A stretch of DNA of 64,000 nucleotides from Vicia villosa. Taxonomy: Eukaryota; Streptophyta; Magnoliopsida; Fabales; Fabaceae. The notes beneath the pieces were generated by a model. That model was not told the origin of the DNA and made no database searches. It worked only from the letters and a program-made list of their open reading frames with translations. The position numbers and the translations under genes are program-made. Below are positions 33,461 through 45,907 of the stretch, one piece after another. Where the stretch lies: contig NC_081183.1 in the NCBI RefSeq assembly GCF_029867415.1, forward strand, positions 34,678,655-34,742,654, in the 5' to 3' direction. Numbering within the stretch: position 1 is the first letter of the stretch; every line of letters starts with the position of its first letter.

Positions 33461-34812
33461 TGATGGCAGAAAGATTATCTAATTGAGACTTCTTGTTTAA
33501 AGCCCAAGATTAAGGCTGACACTGACTGAGGATAGATAACTACGGATCCTAGACTCTGCTAAGGAAATTAATGAAGATAAGGGTGACAAAGACTGTCCAT
33601 GTCTCAAATTCAAAAAGGTGTACTCAATATGAGATTGAGACAATCTTAGCTTGTTTAAAGTCTGGTTTAAAGAATGGAAGAAACTCACCAGGATAGGCTA
33701 AAAGGTAACTAAAGACCTGTTCCTATGTTTATAAGAAACCTGATGGGTCCTTGTATACAAGCTCAAGAGGAAGCTGGAAATGCTTTTAAGAAGCCTGTGG
33801 GTCCTTGTACAAAGCCCAAGAGGAGGCTAATCGAGGGTCATCGAGGGTCCTTGTTATAGCACAAGCGAAAGCTATGTGGTTTTGAACTTATTTTGGCTTT
33901 AAGCAAATGGGTAAGAGGTTTCACCGGGAATAATTCCTCTTTGGGTGGATGTGTCCTAGTTTGGGTTCTAAGGATTTTTCAAGATGTTTCACCGGGAATA
34001 ATTCATCTTGAGGGTTCGAACTAAAGATCTCTAATTAGGAAAGAGCCTTCACCGGGAAGACATTCTCAATCCTAGGCCATATTCCTATAATATATATATA
34101 GTTTAACTGTCCTAAAGTTTACACTCAGACGTAGTTCTAAACAATATATAAACAGTTCTATATTTGACAGTAATTTAAATAAAGACTGTAAATTTGAAAG
34201 CTATAAAGCCTAACCTGGATGGAGTGGAGGCCTTTGAAGAAGTATGTACAAAGCCTTACCAGCAATTTTTGTTATTTTATTGATAACAGTTGAATATTTA
34301 TGATAAACAGTTAAAAGGTTTTTGAAAACAGAAGAAGTGAAGATGGACAAAGGTCACATAGGTATCTGAAGAGTTTCACCGGGAATAATGCCCTTCAAAT
34401 ACCAGAAGAATATTTTGAAAACAGAAAGAAGATTTTGTGAATACAGTTTTTGAAAATTGACAAAAGTCAACTTAATTATGATAAAGGCAAAGCCTTCACT
34501 TAATTAAGACCTAAGTGTTTAGGATTTTATCATAAAAATAGGTGCAAGAGATTAAGTTTTAAAAATAAAAATAAAAACTATATATTTTTTAAAGTATTGA
34601 AACATACTTAAAACATATGATTTTAAACCTAATTAAAATATATTGAAATAATATATTTTTTGTGATTTTTTTGGATATCCTTAAAATAGATGTATTAAAT
34701 AAGAAATGTGTGAAAAAATCAAGTGAAAATGATCTAATTTGATAGGAAAATTAATTAGTTGAAGTTGTGAAGAAATTGAATGAGAAAAGGGCTAAAAAAA
34801 TAGGTTTTGTCT

Positions 34813-34882
34813 CCTAAAGGGCTTCAACCCACGCCCTCTAGGTTGCTAGCTAAAACACTTACCATCTGGACCAGGCGCGCAA
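34813..34882 (-). repeat. tRNA-like segment (i) in Ogre-like LTR block 2
   Basis: Minus strand: CCTGGTCCAGATGGTAAGTG (A-box-like) and about 30 bases later GGCGTGGGTTGAAGCCC (B-box-like). It is the counterpart of 52211-52283. Confidence 0.55.
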
Positions 34883-34961
34883 CTTGTTATGTGAATACCT
34901 CCAAGTCATTATATTTCAAAACAAGTTCATAAATGAGTAAAAAAAATAAATGAAACAAAAG

Positions 34962-35045
34962 GTCTGGGGGGGGGGGGATCGAACCCCAGACCTAAGGCAT
35001 GGCAAGAGTTTGGACGCGCGCTGTAACCATTGGGACACTACGATG
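34962..35045 (-). repeat. tRNA-like segment (ii) in Ogre-like LTR block 2
   Basis: Minus strand: GTGTCCCAATGGTTACAGCG (A-box-like) and later GTCTGGGGTTCGATCCC (B-box). It lies about 150 bp from segment (i), as in the other two blocks. Confidence 0.58.
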
Positions 35046-37406
35046 AATTCGTAAGCGACACACCTATCATTCAAAATAAAATAAACTCGTTTCTGGGAAA
35101 TTCAAAAAATGGTGCCACCATCTTCATCTTCAACCTCAAGCTTCAAATTTTTGAATTTGCTATCTCCTTCGTTTCTCAACCAAAATTAAAGATGTAAACA
35201 TGGATTTTGCTCGTTTTTGAACGAAGATCATGATGGTATCCTTTGATTTTATTTATTTTTAGTGTAATTCAAAATTCACACGCATGAACACGAAGAACCC
35301 TAAAACTGAAATTAAACATGAAATACTCTATATGCATGATTTGATGCAATTGATTGAGGGTTAATGATCCTTAAAGGTGCAGACACCAATTGGTAACTTC
35401 ATTTTTAATTTATCATGCGTGAATTATATAGTTTGAAGCTCTTAAAACTTACCTCAAAAATGGAGATCTGGCTCTGATCAAAGTGTGTTACAGAGTTGTT
35501 GCAATGATCCAGATAGCTTCAGTGATCCTCCTGGAAGGTGTTGAGATGCTTAGCTTGGATTGAAACTGCCCATAACCCCTTGCTCGACCCCAACTGCAAC
35601 AGCTCCAAATGAGGGGTAAAGATGATGATTCTCCACGTACAGAAGTGTTCCAGAGGTTTGGATCACCTCTAAATGCCTCCCCTGATGTGTTTGAATACTT
35701 ACTTTCAAAGGAAGAGCTTTGGTTTGAAGAATCTGAGCCTTCTTGCCAAAGAACCTTTGAAAAACTTAAGTATGAAGAAAGAAGAGAGAAAGCAAGAATT
35801 CAGTTGCTTTGGTGTGTTTAATCCTAAGGAATGCACTTGTATTTATAGGCAAATGATGCAGAGCAATCGGAGATAGTAAGCTTGCTTAGTGAAGTGAGTT
35901 TGGTTTTCTTGGCTATGAAGGAATTCAAGGAATCTTCAAGATGCAATGATGGCAATTTTGATTCCACTTGATCAATCCCCTAGCCATCGATTTTGTGTGA
36001 TCTTAGGGGACAATTCTGTTGCAGAAGTGAACTCTAATTGGCTTAGGAGAAGATTCTTTGGTGATTCATCAAGATTCCAAATTTGTAATGATTACTTAAT
36101 CACATGGCATTGAATTCTTGCAACTTGGCCAAAAATGATGCAATAATGTATTTGATTACTCTAAATCCCTTCTGATATATCACGTACAAGAATGCATCAA
36201 TTGGTATAGGCATTGGTACAAAGTTTGCAAAGTTCAAATTTGGTCATGACCCATAATTTCACTTCAACCATATCTCTTAGATCATAATGAATTTGAATAT
36301 GGTTGAATACAATTTGAAAAGCCCTTGATATGTACTTTAATTCATTAGTTTGGTGTTTGCCCAAAATCCTTAGGGAAATTAGTGAAAAAGTCCCATAAAG
36401 TTTTAAGAAAACTAGGGTTTTCTTGCTAGTTTTGTGAAGGCAGTCACTTGGAAGCTCCATATCCCTTTAATGGTTGATTTTTAGCCAAAAAATTATATGT
36501 GACAAAGTTGTTCATTGGATCAAAATCTACAACTTTCATGTTGGAAGTTGTTTTCAATTTGTACGTGAAATTTTGAGATATTCCCTTCCAAAGTTTGGTA
36601 AAAACCACTTGAAAACACTTAAATTTTCTAAGTATGAAAAGTCAAACTTTGACTTTTTGATTCTTGATTGATTTTCTTAATTTTCCTTGATCAAATGACT
36701 TCAAATATCATATATTGATGATTTAATACTTCAAAAGTCATGGTTGACCAAAACTTCCAAAAAGTCAATGGTGATCTTGTACAGTTGACTTTTTCAGGTG
36801 AATCGCGTTACTGGAGATTTCAAGTGAATTAAGCTATCCTTATCAAATGAATGATATGAATGGATCATATTGAGTTATTGGAGGATATTGAGCCATGCTT
36901 TGAGTTTTAGATCCATCCCCTAATTAAAAGTCAACTGTCAAGGTGAATTGTGGTAAAAACCCTAATTGTCGACCAGGTGAAATTGGTGACTGTAGACCTT
37001 GAATTGAAGTGTAATGCCTTATGGATATTTTCATATGAGCTATTTGAAGATGATTGATTCCTTTGAGTGTTGCCCTGGAGTTTTCTAGGGTTTCCCAAAT
37101 GTGATCCCTGATTTTAGTCCTTGATGGGGCTCAAAACCCTAGACTGGTGAAGTCAGCAAACTTGGGTTCAAGTGATGGGTGTCTAATCAATCATGGGTGA
37201 ATAGAATGAAGTTTTTTTTGAATCCTATGTTTGTGTTAGAGACCACCCCTTTTATTGACTAATTCTTTGCTTGAGCTCTTTTGTTTCTGAACACCCTCGA
37301 TTAAGCATCAAATGAACAAGTGACTGTTCTGAGCATCTGTTTTGATTCTAATGGAAATCCTGAGAGTATGACATCTCAAGGGGGGGTCAAAATTAGGGTA
37401 TGACCG

Positions 37407-38381
37407 TGAGTCTGGGAAAGAACAAAACAGAAAAAATAGGGTTGCAAAATTTTCAAAAGTGGACATTTTAAATAGTAGGAGTCGACTCATTCGAAGTGGA
37501 AGTCAACTCCAACAGGAAAAGGAGTCGACCCATATAGCCTGGGAGTCTACTTTTAAACAGAAAAGAATTTTAAAAATTTTCTTTAGTGGGAATCGATACA
37601 TAACTCGTGGGAGTCGACTCCTTCATGCTTTATATACACTCCAAGACATTGGGAGTCAGTTATTTGGACCAGAGAGTTTCCTTTTCAAATTTCTTTCAGT
37701 AGGAGTCGACTCCTAATACGAATGAGTTGACTACCAACCTAACTTTTTTGTAAAAATGCATATTTTTTTATGATCTTAACATGTACATTATGCTTTTGAC
37801 TTGATTCCTAAGTGTCCTGAGATGAAAATGCAGCCTAGGAACAAAGAGATAAATTCCAATGTACAAATACTACATATTATCTAGTTTTGACATCATTCAA
37901 AACACTTAAGAGAGAATATTGCACTAACAGACTCCCTCTTTTGATGATGGAAAAGCCTATGTATTTGAAGTCTTTGATCATATCTCCCACTAAATATCTG
38001 CATCTTCCCTGTATTTTACAAAGTTAGACGATGTTCTTTGTTCTTACAAAGCTTATCCCCCCTTAACAACATCAAAAAGAGAAAAAGACCATAAAATGTA
38101 AGAACCGTCAAGTAAAACACACAATCATGTATAAACCACTCAGAGGTGTTACAAAGACAATTTTAATCAACAACTCTAACACTCGCATAAAATGATGATG
38201 AGATGAAGCAGCATAAGCATAATTAACCAACAATGAATTTAAAATAAAAGCAAATGTAGTCCATTACGATCATAGAAGGGTAACCAGGTGAGATGCAAGG
38301 AATATTTTGCATATTTATGCGAAAGTCCTTGAATCCTACTAATCATAGAAGGGAAACTCAAGGATGATCCTCTATAACACT
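37407..38381. mobile_element. SIRE/Maximus-like fragment with a palindromic-word island
   Basis: About 37920-37950 (AACAGACTCCCTCTTTTGATGATGG) resembles the AATTTTCCCCTTTTTGATGATGACC stretch at about 56220 in the SIRE-like region. No coding domain is seen. The fragment is interrupted by the solo LTR at 38382 and seems to resume after 40764. Confidence 0.4.
37477..37733. repeat. Palindromic-word island, word GGAGTCGACTCC
   Basis: The word or a close variant occurs about eight times: AGGAGTCGACTCA (37477), GGAAGTCAACTCC (37498), GGAGTCGACC (37521), GGGAGTCTAC (37540), GGGAATCGAT (37588), GGGAGTCGACTCC (37609), GGGAGTCAG (37650) and AGGAGTCGACTCCT (37701). It sits in plain AT-rich text. Confidence 0.88.
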
Positions 38382-40759
38382 TGTAACACCCTTCTAAACC
38401 CCCGATGAATTAAATAATATTTTCAGAGTAAACATGTAATTAAGAGCGTTACAATCATCTCATATAAAATAAAACACCTGTCATGCTATTCTGAGGAACA
38501 TAAACAATTGCAAACATGTTTAAAACACAGCAGAATACTTTATTAGTTGAATATTCAAAACCATCATCTACCACGTTCAAGGGATGAACAACATTATTCA
38601 ACAACAAAATCAATACTAGAGTTATCATCCAACTCTAAACGCAACGTCCCCCAGTGTTACAAGACCAGAGCATGACACCGACACAACTGAACTAAACGAA
38701 GTAACTCTACGAGTTATCCTCGCCCATCACAAGCCGCTAATCCTTAATCTGAAAAATAATCAACAGTAAGGGTGAGTCTCATTCACAATTAAACAATGTT
38801 ATCAGTTCATAAACGATAAAACATCAACAGTATAATATTCACCCAACATCGACATATATTCCGGCTATACACACATACATCAAACACACAACATTATAAC
38901 ATTGGGCAACTTCCATTCATGTTATAATGAATCAAACACCTAATTCAATGCAACTACATGCATGTGGTACCAAACATGGGATAACCCATCTCACCGATCC
39001 ACCACCATAAAGATTCGGCTACTTCTCTCACTAATTCCGCACAATGGGAATCAGCTACCGCTGTCCCACCACCATAAGGGATATAACCCACAACATATGA
39101 TTCAAACAAATGCATGCCTCATCTATCACATGCAAATCACCAATTTAATCATATGCACAACATTGTCATAAGTCAACTCATCACACAACATAATGACAAT
39201 CACAAAATCCATGATCGAGTACCAAGCACAACGAACAAACACAACAACAACCAGGAGTTACATCATCACCATATCACTTAACCACACATGGAATAATCAA
39301 TTCACAACCAAATGATATTCATCACAACATCATATATCCTCAACACCTCAACATATTATCAGCACAATAATACCGATTAAGATGAACAACATCATCAAAA
39401 CTAACTCACCAACATACACCGAATAGTGAATTCTTATTTTAATATCATTCAACAATCATGTAATGCTTACATCACACCAAACACAACATCAACATAGGAA
39501 ATACATTGCCGCAACGCCACCGCATAAATGCAATTATCACTTATGCATACAAGTATAATTCAGCACTAAAATACCGGGTTTTTAAAATAAAATCGAGCTA
39601 CTGCTCTCTAATATATTTTATTAGATAGGAAATGAAATTATTGACCCAACGCTGAAAACGACACCCAAAACAGATTTACGGTTCAAAAGATACGAATTTT
39701 TGAAAATAAATATTTTTCGTAAAAGCTGCAGCGTAACGGGTTACGAAAAGGCGTAACGGGTTACGAAAATAATTTTTCAAAAAAAGCTTCATCCGTAACG
39801 GGTTACGAAAAAGCGTAACGGGTTACGAAAATAATTTTCAAAAACAGTTTCAGCCATAACCGGTTACGAACAACACCGTAACCGGTTACGAACTCGTAAC
39901 CAGCCCAAAAACCCCATTTTTCACAGCCGTAATCGGTTACAAGCCCGACCGTAACCAGTTACATCACCTGTAACAGCAAAAAAAGCACTTTTGACAGCAA
40001 CTTATTTCCATCCAACACAACCCAAATCGAATCATTTCGACCATACACGAAAAACAGAATCAATTCACAATCATTCCATGTTATTTCATGACTCAACAAC
40101 ACATCCAAACATAATCAAACATCACAACAAGCATTTACACATAATTTATCAATTTGAACCCGAATGTCAAAACCCTAACCTAGAACATAACTCTCTATTG
40201 AGTCAATACCATACAAATCTTAATCCTATCATCTACAACCCGATAATAGAGGTTAATCGGAAGAGTCCCCCCTTACCTTAGCCAAAAATCTGGACTTTTT
40301 CTCTAAATTCAACAAGAATCTCCAATCTTCAAACTCGCTTATCTCCCTCATCAAGAACTTCCCTGACACGAATTAATATATCAAATCGAAGGAAATTTCG
40401 TGTAGAATCCGAATCTTCAAGAATTACCTGATTTGGAGCTACGAGCAGAGAGTTGTGACTCATTTTGTGAAGGTTGTACTATGAGTACGAAAATAGCTTT
40501 CTCCATGAGTTCTCCTTCTCTCCCTCTTAGGTTTTCCTCCTCCATTTCCCAATTTCCTCTTATTTCCTTATTTTATGAAAACATAACATAATTTAGTAAT
40601 GGGCTCAACACTTAACACCCCCTTTATTACTAAATACCACACTTGGCCCAAAGATCAATATTCCATAATTCCTTCAATTAATTCAACAAAATATTAAATA
40701 ATTCCAAATAATAATTTAATTTCCGATTAAATTAAAATTAGAAAATATGGGGTGTTACA
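38382..40759 (-). mobile_element. Solo LTR (2.4 kb) of the TGTAAC family
   Basis: Ends TGTAACACCCTTC and GGGGTGTTACA, flanked by the perfect 5-bp duplication ACACT (38377-38381 and 40760-40764). Read on the minus strand it aligns along most of its length with 12632-14946 but lacks the hAT insertion. No coding domain, PBS or PPT, so a solo LTR. The ORFs at 38962-39171 and 39991-40281 are CA-rich composition effects. Confidence 0.9.
39731..39964. repeat. Palindromic-word island, word GTAACCGGTTAC
   Basis: Four copies of CGTAACGGGTTACG, two of GTAACCGGTTACG, then GTAATCGGTTAC and GTAACCAGTTAC, within 235 bp. Copies often come in pairs separated by about 20 bp. Confidence 0.92.
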
Positions 40760-40814
40760 ACACTCATGAGTGGAAAACATCCTAGAGACATCACTACAAC
40801 GTACAAGGGCTTCT

Positions 40815-40995
40815 AAAGCGCTTTTTTTGGGCTTTTAGAGCGCTTAAAAGCGCTGCCAAAGCCAGCGCTGCCGTAGGTAATGACAGCGCTTTTGAAACTC
40901 CAAAAGCGCTTTCGTAGCCTCCCTTACAGCAGCGCTTTTATCTAAAAAGCGCTCTCGTAGCCCCCCTATAGCAGCGCTTTTTTCAGAAGCGCTTT
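40815..40995. repeat. AAAAGCGCTTTT subterminal repeats, left side
   Basis: About ten AGCGCTT words in 180 bp in both orientations, separated by phrases such as TCGTAGCC and TTACAGC. They mirror 44555-44726 and are probably binding sites for the family's transposase. Confidence 0.85.
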
Positions 40996-41979
40996 CGTAG
41001 GTTGTGCTTTTTTTATTTTTTATGCTTTTTTTTATCGGTGATGGTCTTCGACTAACTACACCATTACAAAAAAATCTTAACCAACTTTTTAGTAAGCACA
41101 CTAATATTGAAAATGCATGGAGTTGAGAATAAAATCACGATACCAATCCTCAAATGAAAATAAAATCAAAGAACTCATTTTGTTACACAAGTTAAGAATC
41201 GAAATATAGAAAATTGATTTCAACACATGATTTATTCGATTAAACAAAAACTGGGCAAAAACTATACATAAACAATTAGGTTCATTACATACACAATCCA
41301 ATCAAAATTATCAAAATGACAGGTTTTAATTTATGCATTGTGAGATCATCTTTGAAGTCGATTATGTTGAATTTGAACTTGACTTACCAAAGAAATAAGA
41401 GGGGTTATTGGTGCCGACAACGGATGATGCTGCTTTGATGTTCTTCGAATCGGTGATGGCCTTCGACTAACTACACCAATATAAAAAAGTCCCACACTAT
41501 CACCTTAGATCTTAAGGAGGTGATTGACACTTAATTAACTTTTAAGCCCTCCTCCCCCTCCTAAAATAAAACCAAATAAGAAACAAAATGTTAGTGAATC
41601 CACTCTTTTTGATCAACTATAATTTCAACAGGGAACAAAACTAAAAGTCTATTTCAATAAAACATACACCCTTGAGAAACTAGTTACATTTACTATATGA
41701 TAATAGAATTTTATTTAAAACCTTTAGAAATTGTAACACATATAATTTTAAGTAACTTGGATTTATCCACATACCAATATTATTTTGCATTTATTAAATA
41801 GTTACAATTGTAAACATAGTTAGCCCTTCATTCAGTATGATTACACTTAGTGACTTAAGCATTAAAAAAACACAACCTTATGAACCCACTGAAATTAAAG
41901 TATAGTTAATGCTAAAGTGTGGTCCATTCAAAGATACAACAAGGAACAATCATATGTAACTGAGCAGTGAGTAAACCTC

Positions 41980-42519
41980 CTATTTAGTGACATGTATCTT
42001 GACAGAAAATTCCTTTTTAACCCAATCCAGATAACCTCCACCCATGTTGGAGACATCCTTAAACCCCTGCCAATTCATATATGTTGAATTCAATAAAAGT
42101 CAAATTTCTAGTCATACAATGATTAGATGAAGAGTGTATTGAAGTTGACATGAATTGACTTACTTCAGCCAGAAGATCAACAGTTGCATATACAGATCTC
42201 ACTCCACTTTGGCAACCCTGAAATTCAGATTTCATAAAATTAAAAATGCATATGTGAATGTGCAAGGTTGAAATTAAACTAGAATTTGATTAGTCATACC
42301 ACTATGAGATGATCTTCTTTCTTGCAAAGAGACAAAACCTCCTTCAGAAAATCTGGGTTCTTCACCCTCCCTGTGTTCCCAAAATCATGTGAATTTTTAA
42401 TTATAAAAGTACTATAACTTTACTAAATAAAAAGGTTACCCTCGGGTGTATTAAACATGTATGCAATGTTAATGATCTTGTCTGAATCCACATGCCCTTT
42501 CTGAAACTCTTCCACCGTT
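41980..42519 (-). pseudogene. Captured rhodanese (sulfurtransferase) gene, 3' exons
   Basis: Four exons with AG/GT borders: 42519-42440 (TVEEFQKGHVDSDKIINIAY), 42370-42300 (GRVKNPDFLKEVLSLCKKED), 42217-42164 (GCQSGVRSVYATVDLLAE) and 42065-41980 (KDVSNMGGGYLDWVKKEF, stop). The order matches single-domain plant rhodanese-like sulfurtransferases. The catalytic Cys lies in the C-x4-R loop of CQSGVR. Phase is kept across the first two junctions, but the last exon appears to lack one base after its acceptor (GGGTTAAG where GGGTTTAAG is expected), shifting the frame. The 5' part (start to LDVR) is absent, and upstream exon-like text belongs to something else. Confidence 0.72.
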
Positions 42520-44554
42520 CTATAAATAAATTAGCATAAGAAAAATATAATTCAATATTGACAAAATTCCCAATGGAAAAAATAATATCAGGATCCAGGA
42601 CAGAGATATGATATGTTAATTCTACACCATTCATTTTGTTAGTGTCAGAGTATTTGATTAATTCTAAACCACTCATAAAGTGTATTGCACTGCTATTATA
42701 AAAAAGACATAATATACAGAAGAGGATAGGCATATATGAAATATATATCAAAGCTTGTGACTGCATCAACCTTACCAATAACAACGTCCACTTTATCAAG
42801 CCATTTGTATCTTTTTTTCACTATTCTTTCGAAATGGCGATAGCAGTGAAAACGAGCAAGAAGCTGCATAACAACCATATCCATATTTAGATAAGTAATA
42901 CTACTATACTAGTAGATTATAATATACAGAAGATGATAGCCATATATGAAAAGTTGAGCATGCATTGGGTCAGGTGCTTACACTTTTGTTGAGTCGTGCT
43001 GGCAGTGGGAGTTTCATCTTGAGAGATCAAATTCTTTAAAGTATGAACTGAGGATGACATGGAAAATTTGATTGTCAGTTTGAGTACACAAAGATATAAT
43101 AGAAAAAGTAGGACTTATTTTCAATAAAATTTTTAATCTGCTGATGACTTTAATGAAAGCATTACCTTCATTAGAGGAACTGTTAGTTCCAATCTCATCT
43201 ACCTCAGAACCATCAACACTGACATTATCTGTTTCCGTGTTGCGTGTAGTCGGGCTGTGACTCTTTTTCCCAAACTTCAGAAGCATTTTTTGAACTATGC
43301 AGAGACTTGACTACCACTCTGGTGTTTGGCAAACACAATCAACATCAGTCTGAGACACATAGAGGCTAACGCTGGTGCTTTCCATCTTGAACAATAAGAG
43401 CAATTACAATGATAACACAAAAATTAAATTAACCGTTAAAATGCAAGGACTAAAACTTAATGACTAGGAAATTAAAATATTAAATCAAAACCTCAAAGCA
43501 GGAATCGTGAGGGAACATATAACACAATAACACAAAAACCAGGCACATATTACATCCCTTGAAACATGGCTTTTTTCTTCAGTAACTCTAAAAAACCAAC
43601 CACTGTAACAAAATTCATACCAACAGTTTCTCAAACAAAAAAACGAGCGAGTGAATTTGCAAATCACCTGTGATTTGAAACATCGGCCACCGCATCGACC
43701 ACCGCGTCATTGGGTAGATTGTTGGTGTCACTAGAAGAAACCAGTGCATACTGCAAATTATCGTGTGGCTACGTCTCCATGAGAAGCCCTACAACCGCAT
43801 TCAATGTTCATTTCACAAACACATTCAATTCAAAAGCTTTCCCCCTTTCACTGTTACATTCATCATAGAAATAGCTCAGATAACCAGAAATTCACACAAT
43901 CACAGATCCAAATTAAATGAATTTGCATAACCACCAGGTTCAAACAAACACTTGACCAATTTCAACACAAAGAAACGGAAGTTAGAAATTCTAAATTACA
44001 TATCCAGCACAATTGAAAAAACAAGCAGAGAATCACATGAGAACCTATACACAACCAACCAACCACTGGAAAAACAAAAAAATGCAAAAAATTGGAACCA
44101 ATAGAAAGACGAAGAACACTAAACAATAGAAAATGAAAATCAAAGTGAAGATGTGTTCGAGAATTACCAACGACGCTGGATCCCTCGGAACCCATTGTGA
44201 GGGTGAATCGGAAGAGCTAGGGTTTCTGGAGTTCTAGAGAGAGAAACACAGCGACTTTAGGTTTCTTCGTCGGAGAGAGTGTTTCAGCGTTGGAGAAGAA
44301 GAAAAACGTATTGAGGAAATATGGAAGACGAAGAACAATGACTTTAGGGTTTTAGTGTCGGAGAAGAAGAGGAACTGAGGAAAAGCGTTGCGAGAGAGGA
44401 AGAAGTAAAGGAGTTGAGGGACGGCGGAGAGAGGGGACCGGAGCTGGAGAAAAAGATTTGTATTTAGGGAAGACTGAAAATCGTGAAAATGAATTAAGAA
44501 TTTTGGTTGTTTTGTTTTATTTTTTAAAACTTAATGGCATATTGGGATCTTTAC

Positions 44555-44726
44555 CAGCGCTTTTCAAAAAGCGCTTTGAAATGAGGGTCTTTACCAACGC
44601 TTTTTGAAAAGCGCTTTCGTAAGCGGACCCTTTACCAGCGCTTTTTTTAAACCCTTTTTTAGCGAAACCTATAGCAGTGCTTTTGCATAAAAGCGCTTTC
44701 GTAGATGTGCTGCATAAAAGCGCTTT
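44555..44726. repeat. AAAAGCGCTTTT subterminal repeats, right side
   Basis: Repeated AGCGCTTTT words as at the left end of the CACTA element, running directly into F-box homology. Confidence 0.85.
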
Positions 44727-45649
44727 GGTGAGATCTCTGCTGCAACTGAAGTGTGTGTGCAAATCATGGAAAACCCTAATCTCTGATTCCCAATTTGCAA
44801 AACGTCACCTTCAGATGTTAACCATCTCCTACTAAAGCGGTTGAGTTCAGCATGGAACCTAGGTTTCGTGTTCTCGGTTCTTGCAATGGATTGGTGTGTC
44901 TGTTGGATATCGATGAAGGTTGTGTTATATTGTGGAACCCTTCAACCAGATTCAAATCCAATAAATCTCCATCCCTTAATTTATTATTTGATAAATGGGA
45001 CATCTTAAGTTATGGCTTTGGCTATGACCATGTTAATGACAAGTACAAGGTGCTACTAGATGTACATCCTCACGGTAATAATTGTTATAATGAAAATGTG
45101 AGACTTTATACTTTTGGAGAAAATTCTTGGAAAAATATCCAAAAGTTTCCTTGTTGTCCAACTAGATTTGGAGGAAAATTTGTGAGTGGCACTCTAAATT
45201 GGGTAATAGTTAGACTGGATGGTGGATATAGCTGAATTGCTGTTCTTTCATTTGATCTTGTGAACGAGAGTTATACTGAAATATTACTGCCTCAAAATCA
45301 AAAACATGTTGGTTGGAAGGACGCCAGACCTAAGCTTGGTGTTTTGGATAACTGTCTTTGTCTGTCTTTTGACACTCGGACTCATTTGGTTTTGTGGTTG
45401 TTGAAAGAATATGGAGTTGTTGAATCATGGACTAGACTGGAGATGATCTTTGCAGAGCCTTTACCAGGGCCATATAGTGTCATTGAACCCTTGTTCATTT
45501 TTGAAAATAGCATTGTTCTGCTAAGAACAATGAATGCATTTTTCTTGTATGACTTAAATAATGGTAGGTTAGATATTCCTTTGATTTCCACCTCAGTTAA
45601 TATGAATCAATTTCTTTACCTTGAGAGTCTTGTCTCGCCGCAATTGTAA
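44727..45649 (+). pseudogene. F-box/FBA pseudogene, truncated and disrupted
   Basis: Close copy of 20802-21905 with three lesions. The 5' end, including the first part of the F-box, is missing: homology starts at GTGAGATCTCTGCTG next to the CACTA repeats. About 96 bases present in the intact gene (about 20975-21070) are deleted at 44825, which throws the frame into an early stop. An in-frame TGA stands at 45233-45235. After that the frame is open to the normal end (YLESLVSPQL). Confidence 0.92.
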
Positions 45650-45907
45650 ACACTCATTTGTGTAGTGGAATGGAGTCTTTCTGGTTTCTAGCCGCAACTG
45701 TAAACACTCCTTTTATATGAATTTTGTTGCAACTCTCTTTACAAAGAATGATTTTATCACATAACTTGTTTGGTATTTTGCTAATGTTATTACAGTTTTT
45801 AATTCCTCTATATTTCAGATTTTTATTTTTAATTCAGTTCTATTTTGATATAGTTTTATTCCTATATATTTCAGAGTTTTTTAACTATAAAATACGACAG
45901 TACTTTT
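45650..45907 (+). other. 3' flank of the F-box pseudogene
   Basis: Shares text with the flank after 21905 (TGTAAACACTCATTT, GCAACTCTCTTTACA). It ends with CTTTT (45903-45907), the left TSD of the next solo LTR. Confidence 0.6.

Larger units (their letters stand above)
31600..37406 (-). mobile_element. Ogre-like LTR, block 2 (ends not resolved)
   Basis: Same general order as blocks 1 and 3: a GGTCGGTTATACATAGGGAA / AAGCACCCTACAT stretch near 31845-31880, minisatellites, a pair of tRNA-like segments, a GTTGACTTTT-rich stretch (36640-36800), and a high-coordinate end reading GGTCAAAATTAGGGTATGACC, where the usual GGGTACAACA terminus is lost. The low-coordinate boundary is approximate. No coding region. 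A 12-base G run lies at 34966-34977. Confidence 0.6.
40792..44726 (-). mobile_element. CACTA element carrying host gene exons, right end missing
   Basis: The left end begins CACTACAACGTACAAGGGC at 40792. Subterminal regions at both sides (40815-40995 and 44555-44726) are packed with AAAAGCGCTTTT words in CACTA style. The right terminal CACTA motif is absent: the element stops where the truncated F-box copy begins. No transposase is seen. The interior holds exon-like pieces on the minus strand: a rhodanese part (41980-42519), 43286-43166 (LLKFGKKSHSPTTRNTETD) with a GTAATG donor, 43750-43668 with AG/GT borders, and a first-exon-like ATG at 44196 (MGSEGSSVV) with a GTAATT donor. Apart from the rhodanese part their source genes were not recognised. 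Confidence 0.78.

Noticed and set aside
39731..39964. CRISPR-like array
   Set aside because: Regular short repeats, but the units are self-complementary words with irregular spacing in a plant solo LTR, without spacers of fixed size or cas genes.
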